From Ryuthela nishihirai (taxonomy: Eukaryota; Arthropoda; Arachnida; Araneae; Heptathelidae), in the NCBI GenBank assembly GCA_038380435.1, contig JAWZYU010000025.1, forward strand, positions 47,438,691 through 47,502,690: a stretch of DNA of 64,000 nucleotides, written 5' to 3'. The notes under the pieces are model-generated. The model did not search any database. It was not told the DNA's origin and saw only the letters and a list, made by a program, of their open reading frames with translations. Of this stretch, positions 21,394 through 32,530 are shown piece after piece (the first letter of the stretch is position 1; every line of letters begins with the position of its first letter). The translations under genes were made by a program, and so were the position numbers.

Positions 21394-21917
21394 ACCCGAT
21401 CTGTTACCCCAACAGGGTTAATACTAATTGGGATCACCACACCAAATTTGGGGCCGATAGCTCAAGTGCTAAGGGAATCACAGGAAAAGCGACAATTTCT
21501 GCACGCAATGACCTCACACATGTCCGCCCACCCGTCAGTTCGTTTGGAATTAAGGCTATTATATAATATGATGATTTACTGGCATGTCTACGGTGATAAT
21601 ATAGAAGCATTCCTCAAACCGAGAGTATATTACCTCATGGGGTGCAAAATGACTTCCAGTAAGTATAGGTTCCTGTCGTTAAAGATATTATACAGCAACT
21701 GTCAATGGTACAGCGTAAGTGACAAATGGAGACTATGAGACTGCGCAGATGATTTTTCGAGCATTTCTCATAAATGATAGGTTGATTAACGAGGGACTGA
21801 TAGCTCACTGACCTTTGGATCTACCACCAAACTGCGCAGGCTCGCAAGTTTGGGTTTTGTCTGACATTTATACCGAAGAGCCAAAATATTAGGACCACCT
21901 ACCTAATACAGTACGTG
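21394..21917. other. Unassigned spacer with a possible mariner-type end
   Basis: Near 21877-21905, AAAATATTAGGACCACCTAC resembles the boundary sequence of the 118-bp arrays (AAAATAATATGACCACCTAC) and Tc1-like ends in general. A 177-codon frame running through the SINE into this spacer has no motif I recognise. Confidence 0.4.
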
Positions 21918-21928
21918 TACACAATAAA

Positions 21929-22134
21929 GCCGTCCCGTGGCCGAGTGGTTAGCGCGCTTGGTTTCTGAACTACGGGACCTGGGTTCGAGCCCCGGTAAGG
22001 CATGGATGTTCGTGTTGTTTTTCTGCTGAGGTCCTGCCATCCTCTCAGATCTTCTACTATGGCATATAAACTGACAGGCTCCTGTTAGACCTCTGTGGCA
22101 AGCAGCTGCTTGAGGGGGTATTTATTTTTTTTTT
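21929..22134 (+). mobile_element. SINE-B, full length, with 11-bp target duplication
   Basis: The head has A box GTGGCCGAGTGGTTAGCGCG and B box GGGTTCGAGCCCC, a pol III promoter of tRNA-like origin (the parent tRNA is not clear to me). The body includes GAGGTCCTGCCATCCTCTCA and the end is GGGGGTATTTATTTTTTT. TACACAATAAA flanks it at 21918-21928 and 22135-22145. Reference copy for this family. Confidence 0.92.
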
Positions 22135-22207
22135 TACACAATAAATGACCAGGTCACAAGGACCCCGTGATTAAATGACCAGGTCACAAGGACCCCGCAT
22201 CGTTCAG

Positions 22208-22732
22208 GGTTGGGTAGGGTTGTTTTACCTCTGAGCGGCACTGTTTTGCACAATATGGGCTAAATGGCCAGGTCAGTAGTTTAGGGTACAGGGTACAGGG
22301 TAGAAAAACGTAGTATCAAGTCAAGAAGGCAACGTGGACGATTGCGACATAGGGGGGAAAGCACTGTGCAAAGGGGATCGCCAGGTTCTGATGATACTAC
22401 TCAGGTCACATGGACCCCGAAGGCTCAGAGAAGGTTTGGGGAGGGGACCCACTGGAATAGCTGTTGGGAGACAGATGGTAGCCTCCCGTCAAGGCCATCC
22501 AGCATGTTCTTTAACGTGCACAGGGTATGGCTCTCCCACACACGGGGCTACGGCTTAACGTCCCATCCGACGGACGGCGGCCTTTCCAAGCCCATTGGTG
22601 TCCCCTACTGACCGTAGGCAGGGCGGGGAATTTTGCGGAGATAAATCTCAACGCTGACCCAGCTGGGACTCGAACCTGGGAACTACAGATTACGAGCCTG
22701 GCGCGCTACCGACTGAGCCACCCGCACCCCTT
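22208..22732 (-). mobile_element. SINE-A carrying a 128-bp internal insertion
   Basis: ATCGTTCAG flanks at 22199-22207 and 22733-22741. Within the tail, sequence from about 22277 to 22404 is foreign to SINE-A and is bordered by CAGGTCA on both sides, consistent with a small secondary insertion. Its source is unknown. Confidence 0.85.
22277..22404. other. Short insertion of unknown origin in SINE-A
   Basis: Bounded by the 7-bp repeat CAGGTCA, with weak inverted ends (AGTAGT on the left, ACTACT on the right). It contains AGGGTACAGGGTACAGGGTA. Too short to assign to a family. Confidence 0.55.
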
Positions 22733-23090
22733 ATCGTTCAGAGAAGGTCTGTAAAGCTGCACAGTAATTAAGAGACAGCTGGAAGCCTCCCATCCAGCAT
22801 GTTCTTTAGCATGCAAAGGGTGTGGATCTTTTGTAAAAGGGGCCACGTTTAACGCCCCATCCCATGGGCGGGGATCTTTTTATCCCATAGGTCTCTTTTT
22901 CTCACAGTAGACACTCTTTCTATGTACAGTGCTGTACGCAAAAGCTTCATTTGGCTTTTTTTTAGCCTTAGAAAATGAAGATTTAACTGTTGTCCCCTCG
23001 TTTCGTGGCAGTTATTTTGTTTATATGAAATATTAGTTAATTTAATGAAAGTCGGATGAGCAGAGTGGTGGGTGTGCATGATGTGGTGGG

Positions 23091-23324
23091 TTGGGTTGGG
23101 TTGTTCTACCTCTGAGCGGCACTTTTTTGCACACCATGGGCTAATATGGCCAGGTCACATGGACCCCGAAGGCTCAGAGAAGGTTGGGGGAGGGGACCCA
23201 CTGGAACAGCTGTTGGGAGACAGATGGCAGCCTCCCGTCAAGGCCATCCAGCGTGTTCTTTAACGTGCACAGGGTATGGCTCTCCCACACACGGGGCCAC
23301 GGCTTAACGTCCCATCCGACGGAC
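23091..23324 (-). mobile_element. Head-truncated SINE-A with 8-bp duplication
   Basis: Tail and mid-body to CCCATCCGACGGAC, where it stops. GTGGTGGG lies at 23083-23090 and 23325-23332. Truncation of the SINE 5' end with a target duplication is what incomplete reverse transcription gives. Confidence 0.82.
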
Positions 23325-23415
23325 GTGGTGGGTGTGTCTCGGGGATATTGGGTGTGGTGAGGGTAAAATGCGCAGTGGTGGAAATTAATATTATAGAAAC
23401 AGTTTGAGTAGCAAG

Positions 23416-23801
23416 GGTTGAGTTGTTTTACCTCTGAGCGGCACTTTTTTGCACACCATGGGCTAAATGGCCAGGTCACATGGACCCCGAAGGCTCAGAG
23501 AAGGTTTGGGGAGGGGACCCACTGGAACAGCTGTTGGGAGACAGATGGCAGCCTCCCGTCAAGGCCATCCAGCGTGTTCTTTAACGTGCACAAGGTATGG
23601 CTCTCCCGCACACGAGGCCACGGCTTAACGTCCCATCCGACGGACGACGGCCTTTCCAAGCCCATCGGTGTCCCCTACTGACCGTGGCCAGGGCGGGGTA
23701 TTTTTGCGGAGATAAATCTCAACTCTGACCCAGCTGGGACTCGAACCTGGGAACTACAGATTACAAGCCTGGCGCGCTACCGACTGAGCCACCCCCGCCC
23801 C
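23416..23801 (-). mobile_element. SINE-A with perfect 14-bp target duplication
   Basis: GTTTGAGTAGCAAG at 23402-23415 and 23802-23815. Complete element, probably young. Confidence 0.94.
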
Positions 23802-24056
23802 GTTTGAGTAGCAAGATCACCTCAAAAAGAATAGTCACCTGTCTACAGCACTGTAAGCTTCCCCTTTAATGGTGGCACTGCAAATATCGAAACTGCGCAA
23901 TTATCTTTTTGAAAATAGTTCCTAAAGTATAAAAAAATCAATTTCTGCAAGTTCGTTTTCAGGTGTGTGATTTCAATCCAAACTCTGAACAACCTAAAAA
24001 ATTTGATTCGAATAGTTAACCTGAATTTAATTGGAAATTAAAACACTTTTAATCAG

Positions 24057-24445
24057 TTGGGTTGGGTGTTTTACCTCTGAGCTGCACTTTTTTGCACACC
24101 ATGGGCTAAATGGCCAGGTCACATGGACCCCGAAGGCTCAGAGAAGGTTGGGGGAGGGGACCCACTGGAACAGCTGTTGGGAGACAGATGGTAGCCTCCC
24201 GTCAAGGCCATCCAGCGTGTTCTTTAACGTGCACAGGGTATGGCTCTCCCGCACACGGGGCCACGGCTTAACGTCCCATCCGACGGACGGCGGCCTTTCC
24301 AAGCCTTTCGGTGTCCCCTACTGACCGTGGGCAGGGCGGGGAATTTTTGCGAAGATAAATCTCAACGCTGATCCAGCTGGGACTCGAACCTGGGAACTAC
24401 AGATTACGAGCCTGGTGCGCTACCGACTGAGCCACCCCCGCCCCC
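24057..24445 (-). mobile_element. SINE-A with perfect 12-bp target duplication
   Basis: ACTTTTAATCAG at 24045-24056 and 24446-24457. Complete element. Confidence 0.94.
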
Positions 24446-24610
24446 ACTTTTAATCAGAATCTGCATCAAGCAAAATCTTTATTTGCGTTCTATAAATAAA
24501 GGACACGTTTTAAATTTTTAAATAATGACGAACGCGAAGCGAACGAATTCCATGTCTAATAGTGAACAATAGGAAACGAGTGAAGAGTTTCCTTTCAGTT
24601 GAGATTTCCT

Positions 24611-25092
24611 TTCTCTTCGATGAATGGTCCCCTTCCCCTTTCCTTTGAGGATTGTGTCTCGATTCCGAAGCGATTTTCCTTTCTCTTCGATGAACGGTCC
24701 CCTTCCCCTTTCCTTTGAGGATTGTGTCTCGATTCCGAAGCGATTTTCCTTTCTCTTCGATGAACGGTCCCCTTCCCCTTTCCTTTGAGGATTGTGTCTC
24801 GATTCCGAAGCGATTTTCCTTTCTCTTCGATGAATGGTCCCCTTCCCCTTTCCTTTGAGGATTGTGTCTCGATTCCGAAGCGATTTTCCTTTCTCTTCGA
24901 TGAACGGTCCCCTTCCCCTTTCCTTTGAGGATTGTGTCTCGATTCCGAAGCGATTTTCCTTTCTCTTCGATGAACGGTCCCCTTCCCCTTTCCTTTGAGG
25001 ATTGTGTCTCGATTCCGAAGCGATTTTCCTTTCTCTTCGATGAATGGTCCCCTTCCCCTTTCCTTTGAGGATTGTGTCTCGATTCCGAAGCG
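24611..25092. repeat. 70-bp minisatellite, about 7 units
   Basis: TTCTCTTCGATGAA recurs exactly every 70 bases at 24611, 24681, 24751, 24821, 24891, 24961 and 25031. At the following base the units read T, C, C, T, C, C, T, a three-unit (210-bp) higher-order pattern. Frames of 207 and 196 codons on the minus strand pass through it. 70 is one more than a multiple of 3, so each unit is read in a new frame and all three minus frames are free of stops. I do not call a protein. Confidence 0.93.
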
Positions 25093-25300
25093 ACTCTCTT
25101 GAGAGAAGGAATCCAAAAAGATCAAAGGAATGGAAATGCAAGGAAAAGGAAAAGATTTTTTTCGGTCTTCATCAAAGGAAAGCATCTTAGCAGAAAAGCA
25201 CGTGAGGATATTTCGTCATTATTTCAAATCTGAATTAATTAAAACTTTTTCACGTGATCGTTTAATAGATTAAGTTGTTTCTTTTTTAAACAAATAAATA

Positions 25301-25496
25301 AATCCCCTCAAGCAGCTGCTTGCCACAGAGCGTGTGACAAGAACCTGTCAGTTTATATGCCGCGGTAGAAGGTCTGAGAGGATGGCAGGACCTCAGCAGA
25401 AAAACGACACAGACAGCCATGCCTTAACCCGGGACTCGAACCCAGGTCCCTTAGATTAGTAGCCAAGCGTGCTAACCACTCGGCCATGGGACGGCC
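25301..25496 (-). mobile_element. SINE-B with 16-bp target duplication
   Basis: TTTAAACAAATAAATA at 25285-25300 and 25497-25512. Full head (complement of GGCCGAGTGGTTAGCACGCT) and body. Confidence 0.92.
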
Positions 25497-25512
25497 TTTA
25501 AACAAATAAATA

Positions 25513-25934
25513 ACGTAATAATAATTCATACATTTATTTATTAATAATATTAAATAATTCATTTAGTAAATCGCTCGTTTAATGATTGAGTAACCAAGAT
25601 AAATAATTACTAATTTAATCATGCATTAAAGTATCTTGGAGAATTGAATCATTGTTTAATATATCTACTCGTCAGGAGCTAAACTTAACTCCAAATTTCA
25701 TCTATTTTTGCTTCCTATTATCTTTAACCGTTTCGATCCCGAATTAATTTAATTAACTTAATAACATCTGAAGTTAATACAGCAATAATTAGAGTAACTA
25801 TATTATAATATTTGGAATCAGATAAACACCTTTCGCAAAAAAAATTAAGAAGAAAAGTAAAAAAAAAATAGCAAATAAAAGAAACACATCAACAGCTTTT
25901 CAAAAAATTTGTTTTTTAATTGTATATTTATTTA
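25513..25934. other. AT-rich stretch, no gene seen
   Basis: Dominated by A/T tracts. No frame or repeat recognised. Confidence 0.5.
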
Positions 25935-26810
25935 TCATCAACCTCAACCAGCCATGGGCTACAGAGGTCCAACCAGACCGTGCAATTTAGTTCTCCAAGC
26001 AAGTCTATCCTGGGCTACATCTACTGCATCCGGCCACTGTACACCAATTCTAACAAGGTCCTGTTTGACATTGTCTGCCCACCGCATCCTAGGTCTCCCC
26101 TTCTTTCTGAGGCCTTTAGGCACACTGTTCATAACACTATTCGCCAATCTATAACTATCCATACGGGAAACACGGCCAAACCAACGGAGTCACTCTCTGC
26201 ACAATATGCTGCTTAAAGGAGGTTGCAAACTCCTTTGCCTAATCTCATCATTAGTTACAAAGTTAAACCACCTAATGCCCAAGATACTGCGTAAGCATCT
26301 GGAATCAAAAGCATCTAGTTTCCTGTTATCTTGTTTACACAGCGTCCAAGTTTCACTACCATAACTAACCCTAGAAAGAACCAAACTATTATACAGTCTA
26401 ATTTTAGTCTTTAGGTGTATACGCCTATTTCTCCACACTCTCCATAGATTCTTAAAAGTCCCGGCAGCAATCCCTATTCTGTTTATCTCATGCCACTCAT
26501 CACCAGTTTCAATTACATAGCTCCCAAGATACTTAAATTGTGACACCTGCTCAAGACTGCAACCATTCAGATGAACTAAATCACAACCTGCCTGACCAAT
26601 TTTCATCACTTTAGTTTTCACTAAGTTAGTTTTTTAGAACCCACTCAAGACTGGAACCGTTCAGATGAACTAAATCACAACCTGCCTGACCAATTTTCAT
26701 CACTTTAGTTTTCTCTCTGTTTATAACCAAACCTACTCTACTACTACCAAGTCTCATCAACAGCTCGAATGAAAGAGTTCATCTCATCAACGTTATTTAC
26801 CTGCTCGCAA
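25935..26810 (-). mobile_element. 5'-truncated, rearranged LINE copy
   Basis: On the minus strand it covers the end of the reverse transcriptase region to the tail. Protein-like stretches include VSQFKYLGSYV, SYGSETWTLCK and GRPRMRWADN, but frameshifts separate them (26190-26621 and 25959-26162). The first 70 bases of the readable part are present twice, 94 bases apart (26551-26620 and 26645-26715). The GAT tail has only two units. Not functional. Confidence 0.88.
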
Positions 26811-27372
26811 ATGGGAAACAATTTTCCATAGAGTCAGTCAATCAAGTATTACGAGCCACTATAAAATGGGGGAGTACCTTTCGCATCTCTATTGTATTTC
26901 AGCGCATGGTCTCTTGTGTCATCGCTATAAATAGAAAATGTTTAAGATTCCGTAGGGTATCCGTAATGTTCAAATTCCTATTCACAATAGGAAAGCTGCC
27001 GAAGTAGCCCTGACTCACAAAGTAAATGATGGGATTGCCTATGTAACATGGCAAGTAATGATTACGAAAAGAATATAAAAATTATATTACTTTGATTTAG
27101 ATATGACAAATTACAAATATAAATTTGAAATTCTTTTATTTATTTTTTTGTGTGATTATTTTGGTAGAGCAGTTCCCTATCTGACCTAATGGACGAACCG
27201 CCCGTGTTCAAACTCAAAGACATGAAAGCAACAGATATTTCCAAGCGAATATGTTATTTGATTATTTTTTTTCTTCATTGTGTTTAGTATACGTTTATCT
27301 ATAAAACTCTAAGGTTTAAAAGTTGCAAAGTATTTTAAGTGTGAAAAGGTCACGTTCTGGTAACGGATGAAG
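26811..27372. other. Unassigned spacer
   Basis: No frame above 60 codons and no repeat of this window recognised. Confidence 0.5.
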
Positions 27373-27383
27373 CCAGACTCCTA

Positions 27384-27786
27384 CATTTGGGTTGAGTTGT
27401 TTTACCTCTGAGCGGCACTTTTTTGCACACCATGGGCTAAATGGCCAGGTCACATGGACCCCTCAGTCCATGTGACCTGGCAAGAGAAGGTTGGGGGAGG
27501 GGACCCACTGGAACAGCTGTTGGGAGACAGATGGTAGCCTCCCGTCAAGGCCATCCAGCGTGTTCTTTAACGTGCACAGGGTATGGCTCTCCCGCACACG
27601 GAGCCACGGCTTAACGTCCCATCCGACGGACGGCGGCATTTCCAAGCTCATCGGTGTCCCCTACTGACCGTGGGCAGGGCGGTAGAATTTTGCGGAGATA
27701 AATCTCAACGCTGACCCAGCTGGAACTCGAACCTGGGAACTACAGATTACGAGCCTGGCGCGCTACAGACTGAGCCACCCCCGCCC
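27384..27786 (-). mobile_element. SINE-A with internal inverted duplication
   Basis: CCAGACTCCTA at 27373-27383 and 27787-27797. Within the tail, CCAGGTCACATGGACC (27445-27460) is followed after a few bases by its near complement TCCATGTGACCTGG (27467-27480), which replaces the normal CCGAAGGCTCAG. Template switching during copying would produce this. Confidence 0.88.
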
Positions 27787-27956
27787 CCAGACTCCTATAC
27801 CCTCATAAGACCAGCATTATGGTACCGAACATGATTAAACTAACAAATTCTCGAGTTCAAAAGATAAAACCCCAAATAATAATACCTGATCAACAAAATT
27901 AAGAATACATTATTAAAAGAAAACTGTTTCAGACTTTGAAATCGTTATGGTTTTTT

Positions 27957-28016
27957 AATTACTTCATCCGTCAAATAATTACTTCATCCGTCATTTAATT
28001 ACTTCATCCGTCAAAT
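27957..28016. repeat. 20-bp tandem repeat, 3 units
   Basis: AATTACTTCATCCGTCAAAT occurs three times in a row, the middle one ending ATTT. Confidence 0.9.
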
Positions 28017-28096
28017 AAGGGCCCTAACTATTTGAGTTAAGGAAACACTTTTCACACCTTGCCTATGGGAAGTTATATGCTGAAGGTTCTAAAGTA

Positions 28097-29370
28097 CAGT
28101 CGCTCAAAAAAGTATCCGAACACTATGGTTGATTGCAAAATTCAGAAAAAATATCTCGCAACGACTTTTTTAGAAATTAGTGATCTGGCAACCTTCGTGT
28201 CACGTGATATTGAGCGTGTGCAGTTACCGTTCACAGCAAACTGGAGCGGTTGCGGTTAATGTTCACAGCACATTGGATCGTGTGATCTCACAAAGACCTA
28301 GATCGTGTGGGCTCAATCACGGAAATATTGAGCGTGTGCAGTTACCGTTCACAGCAAACTGGAGCGGTTGCGGTTAATGTTCACAGCACATTGGATCGTG
28401 TGATCTCACAAAGACCTACATCGTGTGGGCTCAATCACGGAAATATTGAGCGTATGCAGTTACCGTTCACAGCAAACTGGAGCGGTTGCGGTTAATGTTC
28501 ACAGCACATTGGATCGTGTGATCTCACAAAGACCTACATCGTGTGGGCTCAATCACGGAAATATTGAGCGTGTGCAGTTACCGTTCACAGCAAACTGGAG
28601 CGGTTGCGGTTAATGTTCACAGCACATTGGATCGTGTGATCTCACAAAGACCTAGATCGTGTGGGCTCAATCACGGAAATATTGAGCGTGTGCAGTTACC
28701 GTTCACAGCAAACTGGAGCGGTTGCGGTTAATGTTCACAGCACATTGGATCGTGTGAGCTCACAAAGACCTAGATCGTGTGGGCTCACTCACGGAAATAT
28801 TGAGCGTGTGCAGTTACCGTTCACAGCAAACTGGAGCGGTTGCGGTTAATGTTCACAGCACATTGGATCGTGTGAGCTCACAAAGACCTAGATCGTGTGG
28901 GCTCAATCACGGAAATATTGAGCGTGTGCAGTTACCGTTCACAGCAAACTGGAGCGGTTGCGGTTAATGTTCACAGCACATTGGATCGTGTGATCTCACA
29001 AAGACCTAGATCGTGTGGGCTCAATCACGGAAATATTGAGCGTGTGCAGTTACCGTTCACAGCAAACTGGAGCGGTTGCGGTTAATGTTCACAGCACATT
29101 GGATCGTGTGAGCTCACAAAGACCTGGATCGTGTGGGCTCACTCATGGAAATATTGAGCGTGTGCAGTTACCGTCACACGCTCCAGTTACCGTTCACACG
29201 GTAACTGGAGCGTGTACAGTTGCTGTACACGCTCCAGATATTTTTCCTGAATTCTGTAATCACGTGACACGAAGGTTGCCAGATGACTAATTTCTAAAAA
29301 AATCAATGCCAGATATTTTTTCTGAATTTTGCAATCAACCATAGTGTTCGGATACTTTTTTGAGCGACTG
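28097..29370. mobile_element. TIR element with 118-bp array, both ends intact
   Basis: CAGTCGCTCAAAAAAGTATC at the left and GAGCGACTG at the right, TA on each side (28095-28096, 29371-29372). The left arm stops at CGTGTCACGTGA and joins directly to about eight 118-bp units, then a cap palindrome and a complete right arm. This is the cleanest example of the array acting as cargo between intact ends. Confidence 0.9.
28208..29170 (+). repeat. 118-bp tandem array, about 8 units
   Basis: Steps of 118 from 28307 to 29133. Most units share GTGATCTCACAAAGACC and GGCTCAATCACGG, variants not seen in the other arrays, so this array was homogenised locally. Confidence 0.93.
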
Positions 29371-29551
29371 TACTTTGTGAATACTTTGTATTTATTTTGC
29401 TATGTAGCTCGCTATTGTTAATAAAGTTCTAAATTTAAGAGAGATAAAATAAACATGAATTGTGATAATTGCCCAAGAATTCACTCAAATGATTTTCTCT
29501 TGTTCTGCGTTACTTAATACGTTTTTTTGAATCACTTTTCCAGAAGACGAT

Positions 29552-29935
29552 GGGGCGGGGGTTGATCAGTCGGTAGCGCGCCAGGCTCGTAATCTGTAGT
29601 TCCCAGGTTCGAGTCCCAGCCTGGGTCAGCGTTGAGATTTATCTCCGCAAAATTCCCCGCCCTGCCCACGATCAGTAGGGTCACCGATGGGCTTCGAAAG
29701 GCCGCCGTCCGTCGGATGGGACGTTAAGCCGTGGCCTCGAGTGCGGGAGAGCCATACCCTGTGCACGTTAAAGAACACGCTGGATGGCCTTGACGGGAGG
29801 CTACCATCAGTCTCCCAACAGCTGTTCCAGTGGGTCCCCTCCCCCAACCTTCTCTGAGCCTTCGGGGTCCATGTGACCTGGCCATTGAGCCCATGGTGTG
29901 CAAAAAAGTGCTGCTCAGAGGTAAAACAACCCAAC
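29552..29935 (+). mobile_element. SINE-A, full length
   Basis: Head GGGCGGGGGTTGATCAGTCG (A box slightly altered), B box and CCCAACC end present. No target duplication recognised. Confidence 0.88.
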
Positions 29936-30522
29936 CCGTTCAGCTCTGTTCCATTGTCTTACGTGAACTGAGAAGCTAAAAAAAGCTTCTATTGCACTTT
30001 TTTATCGAAAGAGATTCTGTTGAGGAATGTAGTTTCCTTTTATCTATTGCAGCACTTTACACGGTCATTCTGTGCATGGACACACATCTTGATCACATCC
30101 TTTCGCTGAGTGGATCTTATCTCATTTCTCCGCTGCCTCTCAAATATCACGTCCGAGGAATCACAATTCAAGGTCATCGATGATGCATCAGGTGCCTAAT
30201 ATTATTCAATCATAATCCGAGAAGAAAGAATGAGAGGCCTTGTTGCCATAACCGACGTCTTTTCTTTTACAGGAGCAGTACTACTCTCAGTTATAAGCAA
30301 GAACGGATTAAGTAGTGGGATTATCATTTAGAGACATGATCGGATTAAGCGGCATTGCTGCCAGTTACGAAGAATGATAGAATAATAAGATCACTGCTGC
30401 TATTTAAGAACTGGACCTCATTGGCAATTCAGGGGCTCCTCATATTTCAGCAAAGAGTAGCAAATCAATCAAATTACTGATTTACTTAACAAATTATGCT
30501 TCTTAATCCTCCTTCTTTGGGG
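29936..30522. other. Unassigned spacer
   Basis: A 63-codon frame at 29992-30183 has no recognisable motif. No repeat identified. Confidence 0.5.
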
Positions 30523-30897
30523 TGGCTCAGTCGGTAGCGCGCCAGGCTCGTAATCTGTAGTTCCCAGGTTCGAGTCCCAGCCTGGGTCAGCGTTGAGATT
30601 TATCTCCGCAAAATTCCCCGCCCTGCCCACGGTCAGTAGGGAACACCGATGGGCTTGGAAAGGCCGCCGTCCGTCGGATGGGACGTTAAGCCGTGGTCCG
30701 TGTGCGGGAGAGACATACCCTGTGCACGTTAAAGAACACGCTGGATGGCCTTGACGGGAGGATACCATCTGTCTCCCAGCAGCTGTCCCAGTGGGTCCCC
30801 TCCCCCAACCTTCTCTGAGCCTTCGGGGTCCATGTGACCTGGCCATTTAGCCCATGGTGTGCAAAAAAGTGCCGCTCAGAGGTAAAACAACCCAACC
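30523..30897 (+). mobile_element. SINE-A, near full length
   Basis: Begins GGGGTGGCTCAGTCGGTAGC, missing the first few bases of the usual head, and ends AAACAACCCAACCC. No clear target duplication. Confidence 0.88.
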
Positions 30898-31129
30898 CTT
30901 AAATCGTGTGATAGAAACAAAGACTGAAGAAAGCTTTTAATTTAACCTCATAATGATATACTCCTTAAGGAAGTAATTGAAACGATAATTATATCATTAT
31001 ATATAAATTAAATTAAATATTTAAAATATTTCATTATCGCTAAAGTTTTACATTCGAATATCCTGTCCGTCTGGCCCTTTCATATTGGGTAGAGAGGATT
31101 TATTGTCACATCACCATTCGCATTCGGGT

Positions 31130-32480
31130 GCAAGGCCATCGTGTTCAAATTTAAGGTTCTTAAAAAGTGGCCAGGTTCGAATTTCAGGTTTGAATTTCGA
31201 AATAGTGGTCATGTTCCACTTTTCGGGTTCGCAAATGGACGTCCAGTGGACATACGATGTCTGTTACGTCCCGTTTTCTGTTTCTTAAAAAGTGACCACG
31301 ACATTTTTTTTGGACTCTCAGATCCATCTCATGATACATTTTCGGGTTCTCTGAAATTGGTCAAGTCCTGCTTTCGTGTTTTCTAAAGTTTGCCATGTCC
31401 CAATTCAGTTATGAAAAAGTGGTCATCTTCATCTTTCCATTGTTTCAGTAGAACGACTGAAAATGCAGATTGCGGGATTGTATGATTGCGGGATGGTCAT
31501 GCGTCGTTTTCCAGTTTTCAAAATGTAGTCATATGTCATTTTACAGTTTTCAAAATGTGGTCATGTGCCATTTACCAGGTCTCTAAATGTGGTCATGTGT
31601 CGTTTTGCAGTTCTCAAAATGATGAAACTGGTAGTAGAGTGAAGAAAATTCATGTGAAGTTTCCTAGTTCTCAAATATTGTCATATCTTTTTTCAGGTCC
31701 CTAAATGTGATCATGTGCCATTTTCCAGGTCTCTAAATGTGGTCATTTGTCGTTTCCCAGTTCTCAAAATGTGATCATGTCCCGTTTTCCAGTTCTCAAA
31801 ATGTAGTCATGTGAAGTTTTCTAGTTCTCAAAATGTGGTCATCTGTCATTTTCCAGGTCTCTTAGCACGCTTGGCTACTGATCTAAGGGACCTGGGTTCG
31901 AGCCCCGGATTAGGCATGGATGTGTGTGTCGTTTTTCTGCTGAGGTCCTGCCATCCTCTCAGATCTCCTACTGAGGCATATAAACTGACAGGCTCCTGTC
32001 AGACCTCTGTGGCAAGCAGCTGCTTGAGGGGGTATTTATTTTATTTACATTGGATCGTGTGAGCTCACAAAAACCTGGGTCGTGTGGGCTCACTCACGGA
32101 AATATTGAGCGTGTGCAGTTACCGTTCACAGCAAACTGGAGCGTGTGCAGTAACTGCACACGCTCCAGTTTGCTGTGAACGGTAACTGGAGCGTGTACAG
32201 TTGCTGTACACGTTCCTGAGGTCCTGCCATCCTCTCAGACCTTCTACTATGGCATATAAACTGACAGGCTCCTGTCAGACCTCTGTGGCAAGCAGCTGCT
32301 TGAGGGGGTATTTATTTATTTTTATTTAAATGTGATAATGTATCATTTTCTTCATTTTACAGGTTTCTAAATGTGGTCATGTGTCGTTTTCCAGTTCCCT
32401 AAATGTGGCATGTTCCAGTTTTCGGTTATGAAAAGATGGCTGTTTCCAACATTTGATGTTCCGAAAAATGGTCACTCTAT
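31130..32480 (+). repeat. Degenerate 32-bp tandem repeat, split by SINE-B composite
   Basis: Units of the type TTCTCAAAATGTGGTCATGT plus CCGTTTTCCAG recur from about 31130 to 31860 and again at 32335-32480, with many substitutions and small indels. The gap is filled by the composite SINE-B at 31861-32330. Frames across it are short and carry no motif. Confidence 0.78.
31861..32330 (+). mobile_element. Composite: SINE-B dimer with 118-bp-family linker
   Basis: A SINE-B with a clipped head (starts near TTAGCACGCTTGGCTACTG) runs to GGGGGTATTTATTTTATTTA, then CATTGGATCGTGTGAGCTCA and further 118-bp-family sequence with both hairpin caps to TGTACACGTTC. A second SINE-B then lacks its head (from CTGAGGTCCTGCC). 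It lies inside the 32-bp repeat. Confidence 0.86.
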
Positions 32481-32530
32481 TTTCATCCCAGTGAATCAAA
32501 TCGAGGAACTTTTCTGAAACCTCTTTCAAT

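Larger units (their letters stand above)
22146..22866 (-). mobile_element. Older SINE-A split by a younger SINE-A
   Basis: A small tandem duplication TAAATGACCAGGTCACAAGG at 22143-22198 and then diverged SINE-A sequence at 22742-22866 (GTTCTTTAGCATGCAAAGGG, CACGTTTAACGCCCCATCC) enclose the younger copy. Confidence 0.72.

Noticed and set aside
21205..21738. 177-codon frame
   Set aside because: Its first third is SINE-A sequence and the rest has no recognisable domain; it starts in the SINE by chance.
21940..22000. A tRNA gene at the SINE-B head
   Set aside because: Same reason: it is bounded by TACACAATAAA duplications at the SINE ends and continues into a non-tRNA body.
24518..25185. Basic repeat proteins of 207 and 196 codons
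   Set aside because: Both frames read the same 70-bp minisatellite on the same strand; there is no domain and no evidence of expression.
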